Source of the DNA: Balaenoptera acutorostrata
Lineage: Eukaryota > Chordata > Mammalia > Artiodactyla > Balaenopteridae
Reading direction: 5' to 3'
DNA length: 64,000 nucleotides
Assembly: GCF_949987535.1 (NCBI RefSeq)
Contig: NC_080075.1
Location: 43,133,536 to 43,197,535 of the forward strand
Positions 47,346 to 58,476 of the stretch are shown here, piece after piece (the first letter of the stretch is position 1; every line of letters begins with the position of its first letter). The notes under the pieces are model-generated. The model searched no databases and was not told the origin of the DNA. It saw only the letters and a program-made list of their open reading frames with translations. The position numbers were made by a program, and so were the translations under genes.

Positions 47346-49640
47346 CTCATGGAATATAGATGCTTGTAGAATATTCTCTCCCTCGATCTGCACAAATAAT
47401 TCTGAGGCTTCCCATCAAAGCCCAAGCCTAAACCAGAGACAGATATATTGAATTTTGGAAAAGCAGTTTAAGGTATCACTTAATCTTCATCTAAGTGAAA
47501 GCCCAGTATGACTTCCCAAACAACTATTCTGCTAAAGCCGCTGTTTGAAATAGACCAGCCATTTAAAAACTGCAGCTCGGTGTGGTGGAGAGCATACCAC
47601 TAGGAGCCAAGGGTGTCTGTCCAGCTCTGGCAAAAGGATTTGTTGTCTGGACTTTGAAACATTAATGTGCTTTGAAATCATCTAGGAAACTATTTAAAAT
47701 GCAGATCTCCAGGTCCCTGCTCCTAGGTGGGGACTCTGTAGGTCTGACAGGGTGTCAAGTAAGCTGCATTTTTATTGAACAATAAATGCTTTGCATTGTT
47801 CTCTTTTGTCTGAGTAAGACACACAAATTACTACCTCATGAAGCTTTGCGTCAAATGTGTGTGTGTGCGTGTGTGTGTGCACGTGTGTGCGTGTGAGAGA
47901 GAGGAGGCAGGAGAAGTAACTCATGAACACACCATGAACGAATGTTAAATTCAGAGATTGCTAAATGAGATAAAAAGAAGATATAATAAATGGGTACACA
48001 GGTGCGTGGGGCTGCACTTGCTAGTATGGAAAGAGAAGGCTTTTCAAGGGCTCCAACAGGGAGAAAGAACCTGCCATTTGGGGAGTTGAGGGAAGCTTCC
48101 AAGTAGAGGGAACAGTTGTGCAAAAACCTGGGACGGGGACATGTTTCAGGTGAATGATGGCCAAGAAGAGAGCATGGACGAGGGAAGAGGAGCAGCCATG
48201 AGGTCTGAGGGAGGACAGGGACACGTCCTGCGGTCTGTGGTGTGGAGTGTGAAATCTGAGTGTGGATTCCTTTCTAAACGAACGGGCAATTATTGAGTGG
48301 CTGTTAGGAGGGGAATGATATGATCCAATGTATGCTGTAAAGAGATGCCCTTGAACAAGTGTCCCAGGTGTTGCTGATTCAGGGGCTCCTCAAACACACA
48401 CTTTGAAATTCTCAACTCACCTGTGATCGTTATCAGTGCTTTACCTTTCTGGGCTTCAGTTTTCTTATTTATACAATTTAATTTCTGACCATCTCTGTAT
48501 CACAGGATTATAAAAATTAAGTGTTCTCTTGGTGATATTGTGCAAAGGTAAATTAAAAAACAATAGGTTATTCATTTTGCTTTACTTTTGTCTCAGTAGC
48601 CAAGCTGGGAGACAGTTGACTGGGAGATAATTCAGAGTTTGGCCACTGGGTTGGAAAAGTCATATGCTGCAGAACACCCACTTGTAACCAACTTATTTTT
48701 CTTCTTTCCAGTATTCATTGTAAGTGGATTTCCCTTTTGTGTATGTGTGTGTTTGAGACAGATGGCAACTTTACAGCATGATGTTAGAAGAAAAAGTGTT
48801 TGGAAAAGGAAGAAGGAAGGCAAACAAGAAAAGCAAGCCTTGAATAAGCAATTTTTCTTAAAAGGAATACATTCTGGGACAGTTTATTTTTGTGCTCTGC
48901 CTGGAATTTGGGGACAATGTGCTAGAATTCTCTTTCTGCCTTCAGCTGGCAAGCAGCCTAAAAAAGGTGGGGACTTGGAAGAGAGACACAGTGTTTCTAT
49001 TAAAATAAGACTTTATTGAAAGCAGGACCAGTGGCTAAAGTTAGTCCTTGGCTTTTTAAAGGCACTATGGCTGGGTCTATGTGAACATTGAAGTGGAGAA
49101 TGGAAACTATTATCCAACTAGGGCACTTGGGCTCAAATATCTAAGTACATATCTTCAAATCATTGCAGGCCAAGTGGTGTGCTGTTCTTGGAAGAAAATA
49201 TGAGTTATTTGGATTACTTCCTTAATTTCCCACTTTATTTATGGGGTAAATATGGGCTATATTTGAACTGAGGATGAGTTTAATGTATTCTACTCTTCCA
49301 GAAATACTTCTCTGTTGTGTTTCTTCCATTCGATTTGGGGTTGTTACTGCTAATGCCGATAGGAAAAGATTTCTGTGGCCTGGGGATCATCCCGGGGTCT
49401 GGTCACATCAAGCTCTTTCCCAACATTGCAACCCTCCCCTAGGTGTGTAGGGCTTGCTTCTAAGCCAAGTTCTCGTTCTTACAGTTTCCAAAAGCAAATA
49501 CTTCTCTGTCACAATCAATAGTTGTTCTTTTCAAATTTTCTATTTCTGTCAACCTTAAAACTTTAGTCTCATGATCAGTTCCTCATTTTCCCTATGCTTC
49601 CATCTCTGGCTGCAATTTATTGATTCTTTCTTTAACACCC
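47346..49640. other. Mostly unassigned; (GT)n at 47854-47892; old repeat patches
   Basis: The patch 48000-48350 (GAGAGCATGGACGAGG, GTAGAGGGAACAGTTGTGCA) resembles the ancient repeat at 11.6-12.5 kb, and 48430-48540 resembles a MIR. No exon seen. A 126-residue open frame at 48639-49019 has no recognised domain. Confidence 0.35.
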
Positions 49641-49684
49641 TTCCCAGATAACCATAGCATTCATGAATATTTATTGGAGCTTAA

Positions 49685-49875
49685 GGTATGTAAGTTGCTG
49701 TTTTAAGTTGATGAGTTAATCCCATTAATTCTCATGATAATTTTATTAGGTTGATACAGTTATTTCACCATTTTACAGTTGAGGAAACAGATTTTGAGAT
49801 GTTCAGGCACTCATTTCAGGTTGCAGAGCTAGTAAATGGTAGAGTATGGGCTTGAACCTACAAATTAGTTACTTT
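49685..49875 (-). mobile_element. MIR SINE fragment
   Basis: Reverse-complement MIR: TAATCCCATTAATTCTCATG, CATTTTACAGTTGAGGAAAC, CAGAGCTAGTAAATGGTAGA, then GGGCTTGAACCTAC. Confidence 0.75.
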
Positions 49876-50009
49876 AGTAGACAGATAATGATTGTGTGAT
49901 TTCTGTGGGCCAGGGATTTGCTAGACACTGGGAATTCAGTAGAGGGTAGCATAAAGGGTAAACTATATGAATTAAAGCATAAAACTTTACTGAGGGGCAT
50001 TAAGCACTT

Positions 50010-50766
50010 TAAAGATGTAACTTGTCATGGATGGGAAGGTTGATTACTATAAAGATGTCTATCTTCCCAAGTTATTTTTATTAATTTAGTGTAGTTTCAA
50101 GAAGATTATTTTATTTAATTAACAACATGGTTGTAAAATTCATTTGAAAAAAATTGTCAAAAATGCACAATTATTTTATAAGGAAAGAGTACAGATATAA
50201 GAATTCTCTGTTTGACAGTGAAACCTACTACTAAATATAAATAATCAAAATAGTGTAGCTGATAGATACATGGAGTAAAGTAGATAGCCATGAAACAGAC
50301 TCAAATCCATGAGAATGTAGGATGTGATACATAGAATATCACAAATCTCCAGAAAAGGAAATAGTTGATCAATAAACGGTGTTAGGAAAATCACTTTACA
50401 ATTTGGAAGTATAAAATTAGAATATTACCTCTTCTCTTATACTAAAATAAATTATTAATAGTTTAAAGATATTAATTTAAAAATATAAAGTCATTAAAGA
50501 ATATGTAAGTAGATATTTATCATATCTTTAATGGAAAAGGACTTTGTAAGTATGAAAACAATCACAGAATTTAAGAATATATACATGTCAAAAACATAAA
50601 ACAAAATTGGAAGACAAATGACATATTGAGGTAAAAGTTTTGCAATAATTATGCAAGAAAAAAGGCATACTTACTGTATAAAAAGTTACTGCAAATGGAT
50701 ACGAAGAAATCTTAATCTTTTAAAATATGATAAAAGTAAATATAAGTAAGCATATATGTGTGTGTG

Positions 50767-50806
<40 letters not shown>

Positions 50807-51490
50807 ATAAGTGTATTAAATATATGTAACTTTACAGCCCATTAAGAATATGCAAACAAAAATAACAAAACCCCACATTTTGTATTAAGTCAGCATAATC
50901 TTAAGCAAGTTGTTACGTTACTCACCATGGTCATGAATGTGGGCAAAAGGGCTTGCTCACTTCGTGATATGGGGATATAAACTGTTACAGTCTTTCCGCA
51001 CAGCAGATTTTTAACATGAATAAAAGAGCTTTGAAATTTTCAAACCTATGACTTGATAGTTGTCTTTTAAGATTTTATTATAAGGAAATAATAAGAGATA
51101 TTCAAAAAAAACACATACAGACATATTTGTTGCACCATTATTTATCAGAGAAAAAAGTTTAGAAATGACATAAATGTCTAACATAAGGAAATAGTTAAAT
51201 TATGATATATACAGCACTGTTATGAAATATGTGGCTATTTATAAACTCATATTTTGAAAAAATATTTTATGGTATGGGGAAATACTCATAATAATACATA
51301 AAATAAGACACAACTGTATATATTTCATCCTTTAAAAAAAAATCTCTGTTTCTCTTTTCACCGAATAGGCATGCTAAAATATTAAAAGCAGGAAAATGAA
51401 TACTTTTTGTATGTAAAGGTGGCTAAATGGACACTCTACATCATATATGTCTGTAATTTTCAAGTTTTTTAACTTGACAAAATGTTGTTT
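50010..51490 (+). mobile_element. Decayed old L1 (ORF2 region and 3' end)
   Basis: Plus-strand L1M-like segments in order: GATGTCTATCTTCCCAAGTT, AAATTCATTTGAAAAAAATT, then AATGGAAAAGGACTTTGTAA, then CACCATTATTTATCAGAG and AAATGTCTAACATAAGGAAA. It carries many stops and shifts. A (TA)n(GA)n microsatellite lies at 50752-50806. The subfamily is not determined. Confidence 0.6.
50752..50806. repeat. (TG)/(TA)/(GA) compound microsatellite
   Basis: TA/TG units, then (TA)n, then about thirteen GA units. Confidence 0.95.
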
Positions 51491-52179
51491 TAAGAGGAAG
51501 AAAGCTGATCCTAACATTAGGTCAAGTCAATTTCCTAGCCTAAAGGGGAAACTACTCTTGGACAGTATTTTCCCTGAGCAACCAAGTCTCTCTTAAGATG
51601 TGGCAATTCCTGCTTCATCGATAGAACCTTTTTTTTTTTTTAATCGGGGGAAACTTAAGTTCTCAGAATACTTAAAGGAATGTTTGGCTCACATTGTCAT
51701 TCAAATTGGTTTAATTTCATTGAATTTTGTTTTATCTCTCATAAAACATTTTGAAATGGTCGTATGAAAGACCCTCTACAGCCAAGCTATTGGCTGATCA
51801 ATTTGATTAGCAGTTAGGAATTATAAATGGAAGATAAAATGAGTCTTTTCTTGTTATACAGCCCTGGTAATAAATGGCAAGTACATATTTTTCTGAGGCT
51901 TTTATTCTTAGAAAGAAAGCAAAAGGATATAATAGGTTTTTTAAATACATGGCACATAATTTATTCTGACAAACAGATGTATTTTGTTGTTGCTATTATC
52001 ATTTGATGAAATACTTTAAAACTAGTCCAAGGTGGTCCATTTTCAAATATAATACATACAGTACATCTAGCAGTTAACAAAATTTGGATGTGTAGCATAG
52101 AATGGTCATTATTTTTACTGAAAAAAAATAAAGGCACTAATTACTTACAGACAAGATACTTAGCACAAACAGATAAGCT
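51491..52179. other. Repeat-poor non-coding DNA
   Basis: No recognisable gene or repeat. The stretch 51770-51850 (AAGCTATTGGCTGATCAATT, TGATTAGCAGTTAGGAATTA) is motif-rich and may belong with the neighbouring candidate element. Confidence 0.35.
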
Positions 52180-52530
52180 TCAAAATGAAAAATTCTCGGT
52201 TTATGATAATTATGTTCTCTGCTTTGTTTTCAGAGACTGATAATTTGAGGCTTTAAAATCACCAGGAAGCCATTAATTGGAATTCTTCAATAAAAAATAA
52301 ATTACATAGAAGTTCATGATGAGTTGTAAAAGCAGAGAGACTGTATTATACAGTGAACGACATTGCTCCACTATTTATAGCCTTGTGCAGATATGTCTAA
52401 CAGAAAACTGTAAAGAATTTGAGATGTGCAGATAGCAATTATTCACAGATCCAGACTATCTGCAGATATTTCAAATAACAGCTTTTAGCAGATCTCTGCA
52501 CCAATAAAGGCAGGGCTTTAATTTGAGGCA
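52180..52530. promoter_or_regulatory. Candidate regulatory element with GCAGATA cluster
   Basis: TGTGCAGATA occurs twice (52384-52393 and 52425-52434), a third GCAGATA sits in the 12-bp palindrome TATCTGCAGATA (52457-52468), and GCAGATC is at 52488-52494. AT-rich homeobox-like sites (CCATTAATTGGAATTC, CTATTTATAG) lie upstream. No repeat family and no coding sequence is recognised. Function is inference. Confidence 0.25.
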
Positions 52531-53188
52531 GGGATTTGCTAAACACATTGCTTCTTGTTTTTGACATCATCCTTGCCTTCCAAAGTCCATCTCAGATCAT
52601 AGCTTCAGGAGAGACAGATCTTCACATCACGTGCACAGTACAGCCCTGCAATTTAAGTGTGATACAGCCCTGTGTACCTTTTGGAGATGTGCATTTTGGA
52701 GATGGTGCCTGTCACTGGAGGTCTGAGTTGCACTCTCTGTACAGGTTAGCTGAGCAGTCTCAGCTTCAGAATATTATCTTTTTAATCCATCCAAAGAAAA
52801 CCAAATCACTCTAAATCCTAAACTACCATGCTCAGAGCTAGAGGTGAAGATTAGGGAGGAAGTGGGGTTGCCAGGAAACCTCTTTGGGATGTTCCAAGAG
52901 AAAAACAAAGCCACACTGGGTAAGGGAAGCAAGCAGGTAACAGTGATAACAGATGCTGTGTGGTGAAGGTCTATGGGTAGCCCACATGTAGCAGTCTATA
53001 ATCGGATAGAGAATGTGACTCTGATACTGAAGTCTGGATGCTTTGGGCCTCCCTCTCCTCTAATGTCAGCATGAAGACACTGGCATCACTCATGCCAATT
53101 GTACTAGGAAAGAGAGGGATTTCTATGATGGTAGCAAACAAAGACCACCCTCTAGTGAAAAGAGAACAGTGGGACCTGGAGGTATAAG
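52531..53188. other. Unassigned non-coding DNA
   Basis: No recognisable gene or repeat. Confidence 0.4.
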
Positions 53189-53489
53189 AAGGAAGTTGGG
53201 GGCTTCCCTGGTGGCGCAGTGGTTGAGAATCTGCCTGCTAATGCAGGGGACACGGGTTCGAGCCCTGGTCTGGGAAGATCCCACATGCCACGGAGCAGCT
53301 GGGCCCGTGAGCCACAATTGCTGAGCCTGCGCGTCTGGAGCCTGTGCCCCGCGACGGGAGGGGCCGCGATAGAGAAAGGCCCGCGCACCGCGATGAAGAG
53401 CGGTCCCCGCACCGCGATGAAGAGTGGCCCCCGCTTGCCGCAACTGGAGAAAGCCCTCGCACGAACCGAAGACCCAACACAGCCAAAAA

Positions 53490-53524
<35 letters not shown>

Positions 53525-53613
53525 AATCAAGTAAAACTTAAAAAAAAAAAAAGTCAAAAACAACCCACAGAACAGGAGAAAATTAAAAAAAAAAAAAAAA
53601 AAGGAAGTTGGGG
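53189..53613 (+). mobile_element. Young CHR SINE with 3' transduction and target duplication
   Basis: SINE body from about 53200, almost identical to the copy at 22442, with the same 24-base tandem duplication. The (AAAT)n tail is followed by TCAAGTAAAACTT (53527-53539), A13, a second foreign segment (53553-53584, including CAACCCACAGAACAGG), then A18. The duplication AAGGAAGTTGGGG lies at 53189-53201 and 53601-53613, so everything between was inserted together. Overlapping frames on both strands recur in the 22.4-kb copy and are not genes. Confidence 0.93.
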
Positions 53614-54188
53614 TTCAGTTTCAGTGTTTTGTTAGGATACCTGCCTCAACCATTCAGTCAATGATTCCATAGGGTACACCACAGTCTGTTCAGAATTGTG
53701 GAGGATTCAGGTAAAAATGACCTTAACATATTAGGAATATGATGGGAGACTGGGGAGAGTAGTCAGATGAACATGTAGGCATCTTGGTTCTGTGGAATGA
53801 ACACAAATTTTATAATCTGTATTTGTCAGGATAGGCTAGGTTATGCTTCAGTGAAAAACAATCACCAAATCTCAGAGGCTTGATACAACCAAGGTTGACT
53901 TCTCCTTCTGCTCTATGTTTAATATAAGTTGCCAGGAGGCTCTGCTCATCATAGTCACTGAGGGACCAAGGCTGATGGAAACTCCCTCTTAACCACAGAG
54001 GTGAAAAGGGAAGGTGATGAATTGTGCATTGACCACTCAGAACTAACATGTCTTTGCTGCTCACACTTTATGCGTCAGAGCAAGTCACATGGTCAGTCAC
54101 TCCTAACTTCAGTGTGAGACAGAAATACAATCTTATCATGGATTTGGGAAGAGAACTGGAATATTTGTGAACCATCCTAACCTGTGGC
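53614..54188. other. Unassigned non-coding DNA
   Basis: No recognisable gene. Part of it (53820-54180) may be an old repeat but is not assignable by eye. Confidence 0.35.
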
Positions 54189-54690
54189 TACCTTATTTTC
54201 CCATGGCTGCTGTAACAGATTACCACAAACGTGGTGACTTAAAACAACACAAGTTTGTTCTCTTACACTTCTGGAGGTCAGAAATCTAAAATCAGTTTCA
54301 CTTGGCCAAAATCAAGGTGTAGATAGGGCCATGCTCCCTCCATAGGCTATAGGGGAGAACCTGTTTCCTTGCTTTTCCACTGTATAAAGCTGCATTTCTT
54401 GCATTTCTTGGCTGTGGTTTCTTCCTCCATTTTCAAAACCAGCAGTAGCCTCTGATTTCAGTCCTCACGCTACTGCCTTCTCTGTAGTTCATTCTCTCTG
54501 CCTCCCTCTTGTAAGGACATTTGTGATTACATTGGGGGCCCCCCTAGATAATCCAGAATACTCTCCCAATTTCAAGATCCTTAACTACATCTGAAAGTTC
54601 ATTTTGTCATATAAGGTAACATTCAAAGGTTCCAGGGATTAGGACCTGGGTATCTTTGGGGGATATTATTCAACCCATCAGAGTGTCATA
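54189..54690 (-). mobile_element. MLT1-like LTR (ERVL-MaLR)
   Basis: Reverse complement of an MLT1-type LTR: CATGGCTGCTGTAACAGATT, ACCACAAACGTGGTGACTTA, CTTCTGGAGGTCAGAAATC, then AGGGCCATGCTCCCTCC, CTCTTGTAAGGACATTTGTG, and CATATAAGGTAACATTC. The end is GGGGGATATTATTCAACCCA. No internal coding sequence. Confidence 0.75.
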
Positions 54691-54840
54691 GAGTCAGAAG
54701 TCCTAGATGTGATCCCCACATCCATCACTTACTGGTTCTATAACCCTAAATAAGTATAATTCTCAGGCTCAGTTTTCTCATTTATAAAAGGAAGTTTAAA
54801 AATGCTTCATGGGAGTTGTAAGGATTAAATTACTTATCTA
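54691..54840 (+). mobile_element. MIR SINE fragment
   Basis: TAGAGTCAGAAGTCCTAGAT, ATCCATCACTTACTGGTTCT, CAGGCTCAGTTTTCTCATTT and AGTTGTAAGGATTAAATTAC follow MIR order. Confidence 0.65.
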
Positions 54841-55454
54841 CGCATAAGTTCTCTACAATGATTTTTTTTAATTTTAAGATTTTCTTTCTACAGTCTAAAA
54901 GAATTTGTATGCCTATGTATATACATATATTCACATTCATCTGGATCATCTGGATGACTGCTCTTAGATTCAGTATCTGGATTTGTATTTATGTAAAATC
55001 ATATAAGCACCCGTGATCACCTGTTTCTTAGCTGTTAATATTGTGCTTCTTAGACTTTATGTGCAACAGGTAAAGCTGCTGTATTGGTAAATAATGTAGA
55101 TCCCAAGGACTTAAATAAGCCCAATGATCTGATGGAGGAACTCCGGAGTAGAGCTCAGAAATATGCATTCTTTTCACCACTAAAGCTGATTTTCATTGGA
55201 TGCTCTGCAGACCTCCCTTTGAAAAATACCATGCTGGTAGGCATGTCTGGATGTCCTTGTACCAGAATGAGAGTTCAGCTTCCTCCATGGCTATGCTCAT
55301 GTATTCAGCCCACAGCGAGCTCTACTGTATAAAGGAGAGGATTATTGAGGTTAAAAACCTATACAACACAAAGGAAACCAATGTTACCTACTTATGTGAA
55401 TCAGTGTGGTCCCTCATTCATAACTGCATATGGAAAATCAAGGATCTATAAGAT
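54841..55454. other. Unassigned non-coding DNA
   Basis: No recognisable repeat. Short open frames at 55084-55451 have no recognised domain. Confidence 0.4.
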
Positions 55455-55620
55455 GTATTTTTACAAAATTAAGTGAATAACAACAAAGGAAAAAAACAGA
55501 ACAACTGATCTCAGAGGGAATATTAATAGTGCAAGGAGAGAAGAGAATGTTAAATATACAAATTAATATGTTTAGACTAAGAAAGTATTGCATCCATAAT
55601 ATATGAAATCAGGCTGTTAT

Positions 55621-55963
55621 GAAAAATAAGCAGTCAGGGCTTCCCTGGTGGCGCAGTGGTTGAGAATCTGCCTGCCAATGCAGGGGACACGGGTTCGAGC
55701 CCTGGTCTGGGAAGATCCCAAATGCCACAGAGCAACTGGGCGTGTGAGCCACAACTACTGAGCCTGCGCATCTGGAGCTTGTGCTCCGCAACAAGAGAGG
55801 CCGCAACAGTGAGAGGCCCGCGCACTGCGATGAAGAGTGGCCCCCGCTCGCCGCAACTAGAGAAAGCCCTCGCACAGAAACGAAGACCCAACACAGCCAA
55901 AAAAATAAATAAATAAATAAGCTTTCATTTAAAAAAAAAAAGAAAGGAAAAATAAGCAGTCAG
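55621..55963 (+). mobile_element. CHR SINE with 17-bp target duplication
   Basis: Starts GGGCTTCCCTGGTGGCGCAG at 55637, with box B-like GGTTCGAGCCC. It has one copy of the segment that is duplicated in the 22.4- and 53.2-kb SINEs. The tail is (AAAT)n, the trailer GCTTTCATTT (55921-55930), then A11 and GAAAG. GAAAAATAAGCAGTCAG is exact at 55621-55637 and 55947-55963. Confidence 0.95.
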
Positions 55964-56345
55964 AGAATAAGAAAGGGTTCTTAGAAATTAAAAGTATAAT
56001 TTTTGAAATTATAAAGGAAAAGCTAAATAATTGACTAGGAACACCTGAATTAATGATCTGGATGAGAAATCTGCATATACCTCCTAGGACAAGAAGCAAA
56101 AAAATAAAAAAAAATAAAGAGATGGAAAACATGAGAGAAAAGTAAGAATAATAGAGAATAAATCCAAGAAGCTCAATACATAATTAATAGTGGGTATAGA
56201 AGGAGAAACAGGGAAAATTTTTTTTTAAATTTCTGAGATGAAGAAAATCTTTTCACTTTGAAAGCATTCATTTTCAAAATGAAAATATTTCATTTAGAAA
56301 GTACTAAGCAGAATTAATGAGTTAAAACCTGGTGAAATACATTTT

Positions 56346-56384
<39 letters not shown>

Positions 56385-56388
56385 TTTT

Positions 56389-56417
56389 TGTTGTTACATG
56401 TCTGTTTTATAGCTTTA
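56389..56417 (-). other. Putative 3' transduction of the L1
   Basis: On the minus strand the L1 3' UTR ends with AATAAAGATGTTTT and A9 (plus T-run 56418-56426). About 29 non-L1 bases follow (TAAAGCTATAAAACAGACAT, then GTAACAAC). Only then come the (AAAT)n tail and target duplication. The extra bases fit read-through past the L1's own poly-A signal (plus TTTATT at 56435-56440) at a parent locus. Confidence 0.5.
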
Positions 56418-56426
56418 TTTTTTTTT

Positions 56427-56800
56427 AAAACATCTTTATTGAAGTATAATTGCTTTACAATGGTGTGTTAGTTTCTGCTTTATAACAAAGTGAATCAGTT
56501 ATACATATACATATGTTCCCATATCTCTTCCCTCTTGCATCTCCCTCCCTCCCACCCTCCCCATCCCACCCCTCTAGGTGGTCACAAAGCACCGAGCTGA
56601 TCTCCCTGTGCTATGTGGCTGCTTCCCACTAGCTATCTATTTTACATTTGGTAGTGTATATATGTCCATGACACTCTCTCACCCTGTCACATCTCACCCC
56701 TCCCTCTCCCCATATCCTCAAGTCCATTCTCTAGTAGGTCTGTGTCTTTATTCCCGTCTTACCACTAGGTTCTTCATGACCTTTTTTTTTTTTTTTTTCC
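56427..56800 (-). other. L1 3' UTR
   Basis: Non-coding sequence after the ORF2 stop. It has a G-rich patch on the minus strand (plus CCCTCCCTCCCACCCTCCCC at 56544-56563), typical of mammalian L1 3' UTRs and able to form a G-quadruplex in RNA. An AATAAA lies near the end. Confidence 0.85.
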
Positions 56801-58270
56801 TTAGATTCCATATATATGTGTTAGCATACTGTATTTGTTTTTCTCTTTCGGACTTACTTCACTCTGTATGACAGACTCTAACTCCATCCACCTCATTACA
56901 AATACCTCCATTTCATTTCTTTTTATGGCTGAGTAATATTCCATTGTATATATGTGCCACATCTTCTTTATCCATTCATCTGATGATGGACACTTAGGTT
57001 GATTCCAAGGTTGCTTCCATGTCCTGGCTATTGTAAATAGAGCTGCAATGAACATTTTGGTACATGACTCTTTTTGAACTATGGTTTTCTCAGGGTATAT
57101 GCCCAGCAGTGGGATTGCTGGGTCGTATGGTAGCTCTATTTGTAGTTTTTTAAGGAACCTCCATACTGTTCTCCATAGTGGCTGTATCAATTTACATTCC
57201 CACCAACAGTGCAAGAGTGTTCCCTTTCCTCCACACCCTCTCCAGCATTTATTGTTTCTAGATTTTTTGATGATGGCCATTCTGACCGTTGTGAGATGAT
57301 ATCTCATTGTAGTTTTGATTTGCATTTCTCTAATGATTAATGATGTTGAGCATTCTTTCATGTGTCTGTTGGCAATCTGTATATCTTCTTTGGAGAAATG
57401 TCTATTTAGGTCTTCTGCCCATTTTTGGATTGGGTTGTTCGTTTTTTTGTTATTGAGCTGCGTGAGCTGCTTGTAAATCTTGGAGATTAATCCTTTGTCA
57501 GTTGCTTCATTTGCAAATATTTTCTCCCATTCTGAGGGTTGTCTTTTGGTCTTGTTTATGGTTTCCTTTGCTGTGCAAAAGCTTTTAAGTTTCATTAGAT
57601 CCCATTTGTTTATTTGTGTTTTTATTTCCATTTCTCTAGGAGCTGGGTCAAAAAGAATCTTGCTGTGATTTATGTCATAGAGTGTTATGCCTATGTTTTC
57701 CTCTAAGAGTTTGATAGTGTCTGGCCTTACACTTAGGTCTTTAATCCATTTTGAGTTTATTTTTGTGTATGGTGTCAGGGAGTGTTCTAATTTCATACTT
57801 TTACATGTATCTCTCCAATTTTCCCAGCACCACTTATTGAAGAGGCTGTCTTTTCTCCACTGTATATGCTTGCCTCCTTTATCAAAGATAAGGTGACCAT
57901 ATGTGCGTGGGTTTATCTCTGGGCTTTCTATCCTGTTCCATTGATCTATATTTCTGTTTTTGTGCCAGTACCAAACTGTCTTGATTACTGAAGCTTTGTA
58001 ATATAGTCTGAAGTCAGGGAGCCTGATTCCTCCAGCTCCATTTTTTGTTCTCAAGATTGCTTTGGCTATTCGGGGTCTTTTGTGTTTCCATACAAATTGT
58101 GAAATTTTTTGTTCTATTTTTGTGAAAAATGCCAGTGATAGTTTGATAGGGATTGCATTGAATTTGTAGATTGCTTTGGGTAGTAGAGTCATTTTCACAA
58201 TGTTGATTCTTCCAATCCAAGAACATGGTATATCTCTCCATCTATTTGTATCATCTTTAATTTCTTTCAT
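56801..58270 (-). pseudogene. L1 ORF2 C-terminal part (frame-disrupted)
   Basis: This 489-residue open stretch is the portion after the reverse transcriptase: thumb-like region, linker and C-terminal cysteine segment. It begins [18 protein letters not shown] at the first Met of the frame, although the true frame continues upstream. Residues [18 protein letters not shown] keep the C-x3-C-x7-H-x4-C motif needed for L1 RNP formation and retrotransposition. The last residues are LTHIYGI, the usual ORF2p end in cetartiodactyl L1s. The stretch is long and undamaged, in line with a young insertion. It is separated from the reverse transcriptase by a frameshift near 58505. Confidence 0.93.
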
Positions 58271-58476
58271 CAGTGTCTTATAATTTTCTGCATACAGGTC
58301 TTTTGTCTCCTTAGGTAGGTTTATTCCTAGATATTTTATTCTTTTTGTTGCAATGGTAAACGGGAGTGTTTTCTTAATTTCACTTTCAGATTTTTCATCA
58401 TTAGTGTATAGAAATGCTAGAGATTTCTGTGCATTAATTTTGTATCCTGCTACTTTACCAAATTCATTGATTAGCT

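Noticed and set aside
48639..49019. 126-codon plus-strand frame
   Set aside because: No recognisable domain; low-complexity K/R/Q-rich stretches and no exon signals.
53123..53563. 146-codon open frame on the minus strand, and matching plus-strand frames here and at 22386-22742
   Set aside because: They are readings of the CHR SINE body. The same peptides recur at 22.4 kb and in part at 55.6 kb, so they reflect the repeat and not a gene.
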